A DNA stretch of 64,000 nucleotides from Amycolatopsis lexingtonensis (lineage in GTDB: Bacteria; Actinomycetota; Actinomycetes; Mycobacteriales; Pseudonocardiaceae): contig NZ_JADBEG010000001.1 of NCBI RefSeq assembly GCF_014873755.1, positions 2,544,501 through 2,608,500 of the forward strand, given 5' to 3'. Positions 1-8,140 of the stretch are shown here, piece after piece. Both the position numbers and the translations under genes were made by a program. How positions within the stretch are numbered: position 1 is the stretch's first letter; every line of letters starts with the position of its first letter. The notes under the pieces were generated by a model. It was given only the letters and a program-made list of their open reading frames with translations, made no database searches and was not told the DNA's origin.

Positions 1-1212
1 GTAGAGCGACACCGAAAGCGAAGTCCCGGTGGCGGTCTGCAGCGCCGTCGCGATCAACGGCGCGAAGCCGCCGCCCAGCACCGCGCCGACCGCGTACGAG
101 AACGACGCCCCGCTGTAGCGGTAGTGCGGGTCGAACAGCTCCGCGAACAACGCCGACTGTGGCCCGTACGTCGCGCCGAGGCCGATGTTCAGCACCACCA
201 CCGCCACCAGCAGCCACCCCGTCGCGCGTGTGTCCACCAGCAGGAAGAACGGGATCGGCCAGAGCACCAGCAGCACCGATCCGGCCAGGTAGACCGGTTT
301 TCGGCCGACGCGGTCCGACCACGCCGCCGTGACGAGGATGCTCACCAGCCACGTCACGCTGCCGACGATCACCACGACCAGCAGCGTGGTCCGGTCGATC
401 TTCAGCACCGAAGTGCCGTAGGACAGCAGGTACGCCAGGAAGATGTAGCCGATCGCGGTGTTCGCGATGAAGCTGCCGGACGCCACGAGCAGTGCCCGCG
501 GCCGCTCGCGCAGCACGTCGACCATCGGACGGCTGCTGCGGGCTTCCTCGTCCCGCAACCGCGTGAAGACCGGGCTTTCCTCGATCCGCAGCCGGATCAC
601 CAGGCCGACGCCGACCAGCACGATGCTCGCCAGGAACGGCACCCGCCAGCCCCACGACGCGAACTGCGCGTCGGTCAGGGACCGGCCGAGGACGAAGAAC
701 ATCAGCTGCGCCAGGATGAGGCCGGCCGGGACGCCGATCTGCGAGAAGGCGCCGTAGCGGCCGCGGTGCCCCTCCGGCGCGTGCTCGACCGCCATCAGCG
801 CCGCCCCGCCCCATTCGCCGCCCGCGCTCAGCCCCTGCAGGAGCCGCAGTATCAGCAGCAGGATGGGCGCCCAGACCCCGATCGCGGAGTACGTCGGCAG
901 CAGCCCGACGCCGACCGTGGCCACGCCCATCAGGAGCAGCGACAGCACCAGCATCGCCTTGCGCCCGACCCGGTCGCCGAAGTGGCCCCAGAGGATCCCG
1001 CCGACCGGGCGGGCGAGGAAGCCGACCCCGAGCGTCGCGAACGCGGCGAGGGTGCCGGAAGCGGGTGACAGCGTCGTGAAGAACAGCTTGCCGAACACGA
1101 GCGCCGTCGCCGTGCTGTAGATGAAGTAGTCGTACCACTCGATCGTGGTCCCCACCGCGCTCGCCACGGCGACCCGGCGCAGCTGCCGGGCCGCGACCGC
1201 GGGGGTGCTCAC
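1..1212 (-). CDS. MHS-family MFS transporter, C-terminus cut by window edge
   Basis: An inner-membrane proton-coupled transporter of the metabolite:H+ symporter (MHS) branch of the major facilitator superfamily; substrates in this family include organic acids and betaines, and this one cannot be assigned. Reading from a GTG at 1212 gives 404 codons with no stop before the window edge, so perhaps 20-50 residues are missing from a family of about 430-450. The N-terminus has the MHS-type IEWYDYFIYSTA helix 1, then RPVGG and the loop 2-3 signature HFGDRVGRK, with later helices alternating regularly. Its GTG lies in a GTGA overlap with the stop of the upstream acetyltransferase gene, so the two are probably translated together. 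Confidence 0.85.
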   Translation of the reverse strand, partial: MSTPAVAARQLRRVAVASAVGTTIEWYDYFIYSTATALVFGKLFFTTLSPASGTLAAFATLGVGFLARPVGGILWGHFGDRVGRKAMLVLSLLLMGVATVGVGLLPTYSAIGVWAPILLLILRLLQGLSAGGEWGGAALMAVEHAPEGHRGRYGAFSQIGVPAGLILAQLMFFVLGRSLTDAQFASWGWRVPFLASIVLVGVGLVIRLRIEESPVFTRLRDEEARSSRPMVDVLRERPRALLVASGSFIANTAIGYIFLAYLLSYGTSVLKIDRTTLLVVVIVGSVTWLVSILVTAAWSDRVGRKPVYLAGSVLLVLWPIPFFLLVDTRATGWLLVAVVVLNIGLGATYGPQSALFAELFDPHYRYSGASFSYAVGAVLGGGFAPLIATALQTATGTSLSVSLY

Positions 1213-1751
1213 GACCCGGCGAGTGCGGCCGTCGGGACCAGGTCCTCGGCGAGCAGGTCCATCAGCAGCCCGTCGTGCCAGCTGCCGTCGGGCCCGCGCT
1301 CGTAGGAGCGCATCCGGCCGACCGGCCGGAAGCCGAGGGACTGGTAGAGCTTGATCGCGGCTTCGTTGTCCGCCGCTGGGTCGATCACCACCCGGTGGTG
1401 CCCGCGCACGGTGAACAGGTGCTCGGCCAGCGTCCGGATGGCGTCCGAACCCAGGCCGCGGCCCTGCCACGCGGGGTGCACGGCGATGTCGATGCCGGCG
1501 TGGCGGTACTGCGGATCGGCTTCCTCGAAAGCGAGTTCGATGCCCACGACGACGTCGTCGTGTTCGATGGCGTAGGTCGTGGTGCCCTCGTCCGGGTCCA
1601 GCAAGTAGGACACCTGGGCGGCCACCGGCTCCTCGGCGTCGGCCCACCAGCGGGCGACTTCGGGGTGCGACAGGATCTCCTCGAACCGGGCGGCGTCCGG
1701 GGCGGCGGCGGGCCGCAGCCGGACACGGCTACCGGTGATCAGGCCGGTCAT
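1209..1751 (-). CDS. GNAT-family N-acetyltransferase (AacA/IucB-like)
   Basis: A 180-residue acetyl-CoA-dependent N-acetyltransferase of the GNAT superfamily. I chose the ATG at 1751 (MTGLITGSRVRLRP), because the frame stays open upstream only as low-complexity Arg-rich sequence. The N-terminal RLRPA and HPEVARWW segments resemble the aminoglycoside 6'-N-acetyltransferase/IucB branch. The acetyl-CoA loop is visible as WQGRGLGSDA (Q/RxxGxG), followed by NEAAIKLYQSLGF, the usual beta5 region. Substrate is unknown, and resistance should not be assumed from this similarity. Its stop overlaps the start of the MHS transporter by four bases. Confidence 0.8.
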   Translation of the reverse strand: MTGLITGSRVRLRPAAAPDAARFEEILSHPEVARWWADAEEPVAAQVSYLLDPDEGTTTYAIEHDDVVVGIELAFEEADPQYRHAGIDIAVHPAWQGRGLGSDAIRTLAEHLFTVRGHHRVVIDPAADNEAAIKLYQSLGFRPVGRMRSYERGPDGSWHDGLLMDLLAEDLVPTAALAGS

Positions 1752-1801
1752 CGGCCCAGTGTCGTCGCCCGGCGGGCCGGTGTCGAGCCCCGAACGGGGC
1801 A

Positions 1802-1827
1802 GGTCAGCCGTCCGTTCGCGGCTGACC
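1802..1827 (-). terminator. hairpin downstream of the Esp/PPE operon
   Basis: GGTCAGCCG and CGGCTGACC form a perfect 9-bp stem around an 8-base loop, 10 bases past the stop of the YbaB-like gene and before the acetyltransferase gene. There is no T-run, which is common in high-GC actinomycetes. It would end the type VII accessory operon and separate it from the acetyltransferase/transporter pair. Confidence 0.5.
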
Positions 1828-1836
1828 CGGCCGGCG

Positions 1837-2391
1837 TCACCAGGGGTTGTTGTCGTCCTCGTCCGGATCGGGACGCCGCCGCGGGGGCGGGGAGGCCTGC
1901 GGAGCCGACGGCGACGGCGGGACCGCCGCACCGCCGGACGGGGCCGGCGGGACCGGGGGCGGCGAGGCCGGTGGCTGCTGCTCCTCCGGCTCGTCCGGGT
2001 CCGGGAACCGGCCGCGCAGCGTGTCGAGCAGCGCCGTGCGGGTCTCGCGGTCCTCGTCGCCGAGCCGCTCGGCCATCACGCCGGCGACGCGCTCGGCGAT
2101 GCCCGACTGCGCGCGGCGCATCGTCGTGAGGATCTGCCGGGACAGCTCCTCCAGCGGGAACGACTTGACCTTGTTGGAGAACGTCAGGTCGGTGACCGTG
2201 CCGTCGGCACCGACGGTCACGCTGACCGCGCCGTCGGAGCTGGTCGCGGTCAGCCGGAGCCGTTCGGTCTCCTCCTGCGCGGCCTGGTAGCGCTCGGCCT
2301 TCGCCGCGAACCCGGCCGCCCAGTCGTCCATCCGGCGGATCGCCTCGTCGGGGTCCCGAATCAGGTCCCCGAGCCCGTTCGGGCCCGTCAT
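1837..2391 (-). CDS. YbaB/EbfC-family protein at the end of the Esp/PPE operon
   Basis: A 184-residue protein with a YbaB/EbfC-type domain (residues about 20-110; the DGAVSVTVGADGTVTDLTF stretch is typical), a dimeric fold in nucleoid-associated DNA-binding proteins. Residues 130-184 are a Pro-rich, acidic low-complexity tail ending in DEDDNNPW. In Pseudonocardiaceae, YbaB-like genes are often found beside WXG100 and EspC-like genes, and here the ATG overlaps the stop of the EspC-like gene (ATGA). Whether it binds DNA or acts in type VII secretion as a partner protein cannot be told from sequence. Confidence 0.75.
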   Translation of the reverse strand: MTGPNGLGDLIRDPDEAIRRMDDWAAGFAAKAERYQAAQEETERLRLTATSSDGAVSVTVGADGTVTDLTFSNKVKSFPLEELSRQILTTMRRAQSGIAERVAGVMAERLGDEDRETRTALLDTLRGRFPDPDEPEEQQPPASPPPVPPAPSGGAAVPPSPSAPQASPPPRRRPDPDEDDNNPW

Positions 2392-2732
2392 GCGCTCGTC
2401 CTCGCTTCCGCCGCCCGCGGCGACGCCGTGAGCTGCCTCTCGAACGGCTGCGCGTTCGCCTCTTCACCGTCGCGGTAGGACTGCGCGGCCGTCTTGACGT
2501 TGTCCGCGAGCCCGCGCACGCCTTCGATCGACGCGCTCAGCGTCTCCTTCGCCTTCTCCCCCGTCGGCCGGATGATCGGCGGGAGGAACGCGCACAGCAG
2601 CCCGTAGGCGTGGTCCGACATCGCCGTGTCGGCCGCCGCGGAGGCCGTGTTGAGCCGGTCGACCAGGCCCTCGACGTGACTCGAGTGCGCGACCAGGTCG
2701 TCCGGTTCGACCTCGAAGCCGGCCGCTGTCAT
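2388..2732 (-). CDS. EspC-like type VII secretion target
   Basis: A 114-residue protein resembling the ESX-1 secretion-associated EspC family: short, Ala-rich, helix-turn-helix hairpin in layout, opening with FEVEPDDLVAHSSHVEGLVDRL. No WxG is present, as is usual for EspC-type rather than EsxA-type proteins. A YRDGEE segment near residue 87 resembles the YxxxD/E export signal placed after the second helix (Y-R-D-G-E fits YxxxE). It starts just after the PPE-like gene (stop 2737, ATG 2732) and overlaps the YbaB-like gene by four bases, so it belongs to the same operon and is a likely export substrate or chaperoned partner. Confidence 0.65.
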   Translation of the reverse strand: MTAAGFEVEPDDLVAHSSHVEGLVDRLNTASAAADTAMSDHAYGLLCAFLPPIIRPTGEKAKETLSASIEGVRGLADNVKTAAQSYRDGEEANAQPFERQLTASPRAAEARTSA

Positions 2733-2736
2733 GCGC

Positions 2737-4716
2737 TCACTTCCAATCCTGGTTCTTCCAGTCGCCGATCACCGGGGGTGCGACGACCTGCTCGCCCGCG
2801 AAGAAGTTCGGGTCGTCGCTCTCGAGGTAGTCGGCGGCCTTGTGTTCCTTGTCGTTGTCGCCCTTGCCGCCCTTGGCACCGGCGCCCATGCCGCCCATGC
2901 CGGGGGAACCGGCCGCGCCGGGCTTGCCCGCCGTCGCCGCGTTGCGCGCCGCCAGCGCTTCGGCCTCCGCGGCCGCGCCCGACGCCGCCCCGCCGCTCAG
3001 GCTGCCCGCGCCCGTGCCGCGCACGCCACCGCCGACACCCGAGCCGCCGCCCGCGCCCGAGCCACCGCCGATGCCGCCGAGGGACCCGCCCCCGGCGCCG
3101 CCGCCGATGCCGCCGAGGCGGCTCGCGATGCTGTCACCGTTGATGCCGCCGAGGCGGCCGATGGTCGGCGTCTTGCCGCCGCCGGGGATGCCGCCCGGGC
3201 CGGTGCCGGTGGGCAGGCCGGTGATCGGGTCGATGCCGGGCGGGGTGAACCCGGGGATCGGGCTGCCGCCGCGGCCGATGGTGGTGCCACCGCCACCGCT
3301 GGTGTCCGGGATGCTCGGGATCGACGGCGGCGTGTAGCCGCTCCCGCCCGGCCCGCCGCTCGAGGGGATCCCGGACGGCGAGAAGCCGGACGACGTCGTC
3401 GAGTCGTCGAACCCGGGGACCGACGAGCCGGGGATACCGGAACCGCTGAAGCTGCCGCCGGGGATCTCCGGGATCGAGCCCGGGTTGAAGCCCGCCCCAC
3501 CGCCGCCACTGGCCGCCGGGATGCCGGCCCCGGAAAAGCCGGAGCCACCGGCCCCGCCGCCGGGGATGCCGCTGCCACTGCCACCACCGGGGATACCGCT
3601 GCCGGAGAAGCCCGAACCTTCCGAGCCCGCGCCGCCGCCCGGGATGCCCGCGCCGCTGAAGCCGCTGCCACCGGCACCGCTACCGCCGGCGCCGCCCGCG
3701 CCGTCGAGGCCGGCGGCGTCGAGCTCGGCCGGCGTCCGGCCGGAAGCGGTCGGGTCCAGCGCCGGGTCCATCCGGTCGCGCGCCAGCAGCGGCTGCGCGC
3801 CGCCCGCTCCGGCGCCGCCACCGGCCGGGGTACCGGCCATCTGCCGCGTCGCGGTGGCGGTCGGCAGCTTCGGCGGGGCCGGGAACCGCGGCGTGGCGAC
3901 CGCCGCGCCGATGGTCTCGTCGTACTGGGTCATGATCTGCGCGGCATGGTCCCGCGCGGCCGTCTGGGCCCGGTAGGTCTGCATGGCCTCGCCGGCCGCC
4001 GCGGCGTACTGCACCGGGTCGGTCATCGACATCAGGCGCTGGTTGGTGCTCTGCAGGTCGAACTGGACCGGCGGGTTCGCGACCATCTGCCGCTGGGTTT
4101 CGTTGAGCGCCTGGGAGTGGATCTCCTGCTGGCGGCCGGCGAGCGTCGCGCCCTGCGCGGTCGCGCCCAGCCACTTGCCGACCCCGGCGAGGTGCTCGCG
4201 GACGGCGTCACCGGCGTCGCCCTGCCAGTTGCTGGTGCTCGCGTTGATGGCGTCGGCCAGCGTCTTCTGGTGCGTGCCGAGGTCGTTGCCGACCCGCACC
4301 CACTCCTCGGAGGTCTCCGCGACGGTCGCCGGGTTGGCGTCCTGCGTGATGGCCTCGTTCATCTGCTCGTGGGTGGCGTTGGCCCAGAGCGTCTTCGGGG
4401 CCCCGCCGTTCTCGCGCATGGTGAGGCCCTCGTCGAGGCCGTGCTTGGCGTCGTCGAGGTGCTGCTGGTACAGCTCCTGGATCTTCTTGTCGCGCAGCAC
4501 CGGGTCGACGACCGGGCCGAGCCAGCCGCGCCGGATCTCGTCGTCGACCTGCCTGGTGGCCATTTCGCGGATTTCGTCGCCGGACGGCGAATTGTCCGTC
4601 TTCAGCGGCCCTACGTAGTACTTCGACGACGAATCGGCCGTCACGTCGTAGAGCGGACTGCGCGGGTTGTAGTCCGGGGACGACGGGTCCGAGACGGACT
4701 CGGCGGTGGGTGCCAC
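2737..4716 (-). CDS. PPE-like, Gly-rich type VII secretion protein with GIP repeats
   Basis: A 659-residue protein read from a GTG at 4716 just after the preceding stop; an ATG at 4911 would overlap the upstream gene by 187 bases and is unlikely. Residues about 120-310 look like a WXG/PPE-type helical domain (NWQGDAGDAVREHLAG, then long Ala/Gln-rich helices). Residues about 350-510 are Gly/Ser/Pro-rich with many irregular copies of a unit like GSGFSGAGIPGGG; the segment to about 600 is also Gly-rich. The C-terminus returns to ordinary sequence (YLESDDPNFFAGE, ending in GDWKNQDWK). It sits between the Esp-like and EspC-like genes. It is likely exported and possibly surface-exposed or polymerising, but its function is unknown. 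Confidence 0.7.
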   Translation of the reverse strand: MAPTAESVSDPSSPDYNPRSPLYDVTADSSSKYYVGPLKTDNSPSGDEIREMATRQVDDEIRRGWLGPVVDPVLRDKKIQELYQQHLDDAKHGLDEGLTMRENGGAPKTLWANATHEQMNEAITQDANPATVAETSEEWVRVGNDLGTHQKTLADAINASTSNWQGDAGDAVREHLAGVGKWLGATAQGATLAGRQQEIHSQALNETQRQMVANPPVQFDLQSTNQRLMSMTDPVQYAAAAGEAMQTYRAQTAARDHAAQIMTQYDETIGAAVATPRFPAPPKLPTATATRQMAGTPAGGGAGAGGAQPLLARDRMDPALDPTASGRTPAELDAAGLDGAGGAGGSGAGGSGFSGAGIPGGGAGSEGSGFSGSGIPGGGSGSGIPGGGAGGSGFSGAGIPAASGGGGAGFNPGSIPEIPGGSFSGSGIPGSSVPGFDDSTTSSGFSPSGIPSSGGPGGSGYTPPSIPSIPDTSGGGGTTIGRGGSPIPGFTPPGIDPITGLPTGTGPGGIPGGGKTPTIGRLGGINGDSIASRLGGIGGGAGGGSLGGIGGGSGAGGGSGVGGGVRGTGAGSLSGGAASGAAAEAEALAARNAATAGKPGAAGSPGMGGMGAGAKGGKGDNDKEHKAADYLESDDPNFFAGEQVVAPPVIGDWKNQDWK

Positions 4717-4724
4717 GGTCTCCC

Positions 4725-5192
4725 TCAGCTCTGGTCGGCGGTCGGGAGCGAGGTCAGCGTCGCGCGCGTGGTCTCTTCCCGGGACTTGTAGTTCTGCTTG
4801 GCCAGCTTGATGGCTTCGATGTAGGTCGGGAACTCCTGCCGCGCGGCCTGCAGCTGCGTGACCAGCCCGTGCTCGTCGGCGGCGGTGTTGACCATGTGCG
4901 CGGAGACCCACTGACCGGTCGCGGTGCGGCTCATCGCCGGCGCGTCGTGCAGCCGCTGCAGGTTCGCCCAGCGCTGCTCGAGTGACTCGAGCACGCCTTC
5001 CAGCGCCTCGATCAGCTGGTTGCCCGTGGTGTCGTCGATGGCGAAGCCACCGCTCTGCGCGAGCCGCTTCAGCTGGGCGCCGGCCAGGCCGACGCGGACC
5101 GCGGCCATGGCCTTCTGCGCGGGTTCGGTCGCGGTCTGCAGCTGCGCCGTCGCCTGGAGAGCCTGGGCAACCGCCTGGGTCTCTTCCGTCAT
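4725..5192 (-). CDS. small helical protein of the type VII accessory operon
   Basis: A 155-residue, almost entirely helical, Gln/Ala-rich protein that I do not recognise as a named family. It starts MTEETQAVAQALQATAQLQ, with no signal peptide, membrane segment or WxG. It lies between the EspG gene (19 bp upstream) and the PPE-like gene (8 bp downstream), so a role as partner or second export substrate for the PPE-like protein is the natural inference. Confidence 0.6.
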   Translation of the reverse strand: MTEETQAVAQALQATAQLQTATEPAQKAMAAVRVGLAGAQLKRLAQSGGFAIDDTTGNQLIEALEGVLESLEQRWANLQRLHDAPAMSRTATGQWVSAHMVNTAADEHGLVTQLQAARQEFPTYIEAIKLAKQNYKSREETTRATLTSLPTADQS

Positions 5193-5211
5193 CAGGACTT
5201 TCCCTTCCCGG

Positions 5212-6054
5212 TCAGTAGACAGCGGCGATCGCGTCGCGGATCGCGCGCGCGAGGTCGGCCCGCCCGGCCGGCACGTACTCCGCCGTCAGCTCGCCGGCCT
5301 CGCCGGTCGTCGTGTGCACGAGGTAGCGGCCGTCGGCGGTGTCCAGCCAGCTCAGCGGTTCACCGGCCACGCGCTCGCCGCGGCGCCCCTGCGCGGTGAC
5401 GGCGATGTGGCCGCCGCCCAGCCGGGGTTCGGCGAGCACCCGCTCGAGCACCGCGACGTCCGAGGGCTTCGGCGCCGGCGGGCGGCGGCCCGGCCGGACC
5501 ACGGCCTTGACCTCGATCATGCCGAAGGCGTCGGTTTCTTCTTCCTCGAACTCGGCGTCGGCGATGCGCTTCGCCGCCATGGCCGAGACTTCGCGCCCGG
5601 CGGCGCGGTGCACGACGTGCTTGCCGGTGGTCGCGGCCGGGGCGGGCGGCAGCACGCCCGTGACGACCTCGACGAGCTCCTCGTCCGCGAACAGCGAGAA
5701 CAGCAGTTCGTCGGTGTCCGGGTTCTGGGTGATGCCCAGCGCCTGCGCGCCGTCGGTGACCACGAGCACGGCGACGTCGGCGCCGAGGCCGTCGATCCCG
5801 CTCACCGCAACCGAAACCCGGGGGTCGGCGAGCAGCTCGAAAGCCGTGCGCACCCCGGGGTGCAGCTCACCGGAAACCGACAGCCGCCGCTCCTCCAGCG
5901 CGTCGTACACCTGACGCGCGACCCGGACGAACCGCACCGGGTCCGTCGGCAGGTTGCCCGCGCGCAGCGGGTACCGCCGGACGTCGCCGCCGGTCGCCCG
6001 GCCGACTATGAGGGCTTCGAAGACCTCGAGGACGAACTCGAACCGCTCCGCCAT
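5212..6054 (-). CDS. EspG-family type VII secretion chaperone
   Basis: A 280-residue cytosolic protein of the EspG family, which binds the tip of PPE proteins and keeps them soluble before export. I chose the ATG at 6054 because GAGGGG lies just upstream; a start at 6093 would add 13 residues without support. The C-terminal part carries the family-like run EPRLGGGHIAVTAQG followed by PLSWLDTADGRYLVH. It is the first gene of the five-gene operon that encodes a PPE-like protein, its expected client, which strengthens the assignment. The ESX membrane core (EccB/C/D/E, MycP) is not in the window. Confidence 0.7.
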   Translation of the reverse strand: MAERFEFVLEVFEALIVGRATGGDVRRYPLRAGNLPTDPVRFVRVARQVYDALEERRLSVSGELHPGVRTAFELLADPRVSVAVSGIDGLGADVAVLVVTDGAQALGITQNPDTDELLFSLFADEELVEVVTGVLPPAPAATTGKHVVHRAAGREVSAMAAKRIADAEFEEEETDAFGMIEVKAVVRPGRRPPAPKPSDVAVLERVLAEPRLGGGHIAVTAQGRRGERVAGEPLSWLDTADGRYLVHTTTGEAGELTAEYVPAGRADLARAIRDAIAAVY

Positions 6055-6074
6055 TTCCCCTCGCCGATTCTCCG

Positions 6075-6093
6075 TCGTCAAACCTTCAAGCAA
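6075..6093 (-). promoter_or_regulatory. 19-bp motif upstream of espG, shared with the RHS toxin gene
   Basis: On the minus strand this reads TTGCTTGAAGGTTTGACGA and ends 20 bp before the EspG start codon. The same sequence with one change occurs at 43814-43832, 30 bp before the WXG/RHS toxin start. It is either a shared promoter element or a regulator site; nothing else in the two leaders is alike. Confidence 0.55.
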
Positions 6094-6207
6094 CTCTCCT
6101 TACGAAGAGTAGCAGTGCGGTTCGGGGCCCGGACGGCACCGCCACGCGGGTGCCCGAAAGACCACGATCCCCTGGACTGCCCGGGCAAAGCGCCGTCCGT
6201 GACCGGT

Positions 6208-7131
6208 TCACCCGATGCGGTGCTGGTGGACGCGAAGCTGCAGGCTGACGAGGTCGAGCAGGGGCGTGGCGACGCCGAGTGCCCGGGCACGCGCGGTGAG
6301 ATCGCCGAAGATCTGCTCCCCCTCGACCGGGTGACCGCCGAGCAGGTCGCGGTAGAGCGAAGATCCCCCCATCGCGGGATCCGTCACGGTCTTGCGCGTC
6401 GCTTCGAGGTCCGCCGCGGGCACCGGGTACCCGGCCGCTTCGGCGACAGCGGCCGCTTCGGCCACCACCGCCTCGGCGAACTCGGTGCCGCCCGGCACCG
6501 CGACGACGTCGCCGATCGTGCCGCGCAGCAGGCTGTTGATTCCGCCGATCGCGGCGATGAACACCCATTTCGCCCACATCGCCTCGGTGATCCGCTCGCT
6601 CCGGACGGCGGGGAACCCGGCGCCGTCCAGCGCCGCGCCGACGTCGGCCAGCCGCGGCGGGGCGGGTTCGGTGCGGGCGCCGTAGGCCAGGTGCTGCAAG
6701 GGGCCGAGCCGCCGGATCGCGCCGTCGTCGTCGATGGTGGTCATCACCTTCGCGACGCCGCCGAGCACGGCTTCTTTGCCGAACCGCGCGTCGAGGGCCT
6801 CGAGGTGGGCGAGGCCGTTGAGGAACGGCAGGACCAGCGTTCCCGGGCCGACCGCGGGCGCGAAATCGTCGATGGCCGCGGCGAGGCCGGTGGCCTTGAC
6901 GGCCAGCAGCACGAGGTCGTAGGTCCCGGCGAGCGTCCCGGTCTCGGCCAGCGGCGGCGTCAGCACCGTCTCCTCGCCGAGCCCGACGATCCGCAGGCCG
7001 CTGTCCCGCAGCACCTTCGCCCGGCCCGGCCGGACGAGGAACGTGACGTCCCGGCCCGCCTGCAGCAGCCGCCCGCCGAAGTACCCGCCGGTCGCGCCGG
7101 CCCCCACCACCAGAATCCGCAAGTCGCTCAC
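6208..7131 (-). CDS. panE: 2-dehydropantoate 2-reductase family protein
   Basis: A 307-residue NADPH-dependent ketopantoate reductase (ApbA/PanE), the reaction that makes pantoate for coenzyme A, or a paralogue using a related 2-oxo acid. The GTG at 7131 is chosen because the Rossmann motif LVVGAGATGGYFGG begins eight residues later, as in the family. The open frame upstream (to 7365) is spurious. LLAVKA carries a family lysine, and WAKWVFIAAIGGINSL corresponds to the KxxxNxxxN-type catalytic region with some changes. It stands alone, divergent from the SxxK hydrolase gene. The gene symbol marks the family, since paralogues are common. Confidence 0.8.
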   Translation of the reverse strand: MSDLRILVVGAGATGGYFGGRLLQAGRDVTFLVRPGRAKVLRDSGLRIVGLGEETVLTPPLAETGTLAGTYDLVLLAVKATGLAAAIDDFAPAVGPGTLVLPFLNGLAHLEALDARFGKEAVLGGVAKVMTTIDDDGAIRRLGPLQHLAYGARTEPAPPRLADVGAALDGAGFPAVRSERITEAMWAKWVFIAAIGGINSLLRGTIGDVVAVPGGTEFAEAVVAEAAAVAEAAGYPVPAADLEATRKTVTDPAMGGSSLYRDLLGGHPVEGEQIFGDLTARARALGVATPLLDLVSLQLRVHQHRIG

Positions 7132-7225
7132 CTCAAGACGTACGCCGGGCGGCGGCCACAGTATTCCCACAGCAAGACACAGCGAACGGACAGGTCGATC
7201 CGGATCCGCGTCCCGTTGCACGGGC

Positions 7226-8140
7226 ATGGGAACACGGATCCGCCGGACGCTCACGGGCGCGGGACTCACGGCCGCCGCGCTGACCGCCGGGGTACTGGTC
7301 TCGGCCGGCGGCGGGTCCGCCACCCGGGCGCCGGCACCCGCGGTGGCGGACCCGCCGCCCAGCACCGGCCCGGTGGCGTCGACGTCGGAGATCCCCTACC
7401 CGGATCTGTCGTCGGTCGCCGCGGGCGTCGCGGACGCGGTGACCGCCGCTTCGCCGCGGACGAGCGTCGGGTTCGTCCTGTACGACCGGGAGGCGGGGAG
7501 GGAATTGGCGTCCCTCGGCGCCGACGAGCCGTACTACACCGCGTCGGTGGTCAAGCTGCTGATCGCCATCGACGAGGTGCGCGACGACACCACGGGCGCG
7601 TGGGCGCTGCCGGACGCCGACGCCGTCCAAGACCTCACCGACATGCTCGAGGGCAGCAACGACGCGATCGCGTCGGCGTTCTGGGAGCGCAACGGCGGCA
7701 ACGCCATCGTCACGCGCACGGCGGCGCTGCTCGGCCTGGCGCACACCACGCCGCCCGCGGACCCGGCGCAGTGGGGCATGGCCGAGACGAGCGCCGGTGA
7801 CGTGCTGGCCGTCTACCAGTACCTGGAAGACACCATGCCCGACGAGGTCGCCCAGCCGATCCTGACCGCGCTGGGCAACGCCCGGAACCCGGCTGACGAC
7901 GGCTGGGACCAGTACTTCGGCATCCCCGACGGCCTGAGCGGGATGTCCTGGCAGGTCAAGCAGGGCTGGATGATCCTGCGCTCGTCGCTGGTCCTCAACA
8001 CCACCGGCGTGGTCGGCGACCGCCACGTGGTGGTGCTGCTGACGCGGCAGCCGCCGATTGCCTCGGCGAAGGGCCGCGCGGCGGTGACCGCCGGCGTCAA
8101 GACGCTCGCTCCCCTGCTGGCGCGGCTGAACGCGACGTGA
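7226..8140 (+). CDS. secreted SxxK serine hydrolase, beta-lactamase-like
   Basis: A 304-residue exported protein related to class A beta-lactamases and DD-peptidases. The ATG at 7226 starts a signal peptide (MGTRIRR, then a hydrophobic stretch to about residue 30), with a Pro/Ala-rich linker to about 55. Ser107-Val-Val-Lys110 is the SxxK nucleophile motif and Ser144-Asn-Asp146 corresponds to the SDN motif. The expected KTG/KSG motif on the last strand is not visible: the equivalent region reads VVGDRHVVVLLT. It may therefore be a penicillin-binding or esterase-like relative rather than a working beta-lactamase. It converges on and overlaps the flavin reductase gene by 44 bp. Confidence 0.75.
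   Translation: MGTRIRRTLTGAGLTAAALTAGVLVSAGGGSATRAPAPAVADPPPSTGPVASTSEIPYPDLSSVAAGVADAVTAASPRTSVGFVLYDREAGRELASLGADEPYYTASVVKLLIAIDEVRDDTTGAWALPDADAVQDLTDMLEGSNDAIASAFWERNGGNAIVTRTAALLGLAHTTPPADPAQWGMAETSAGDVLAVYQYLEDTMPDEVAQPILTALGNARNPADDGWDQYFGIPDGLSGMSWQVKQGWMILRSSLVLNTTGVVGDRHVVVLLTRQPPIASAKGRAAVTAGVKTLAPLLARLNAT

Noticed and set aside
1209..1751. Naming the GNAT protein an aminoglycoside resistance gene
   Set aside because: Similarity is to the broad AacA/IucB-like branch, and neighbours give no support for resistance.
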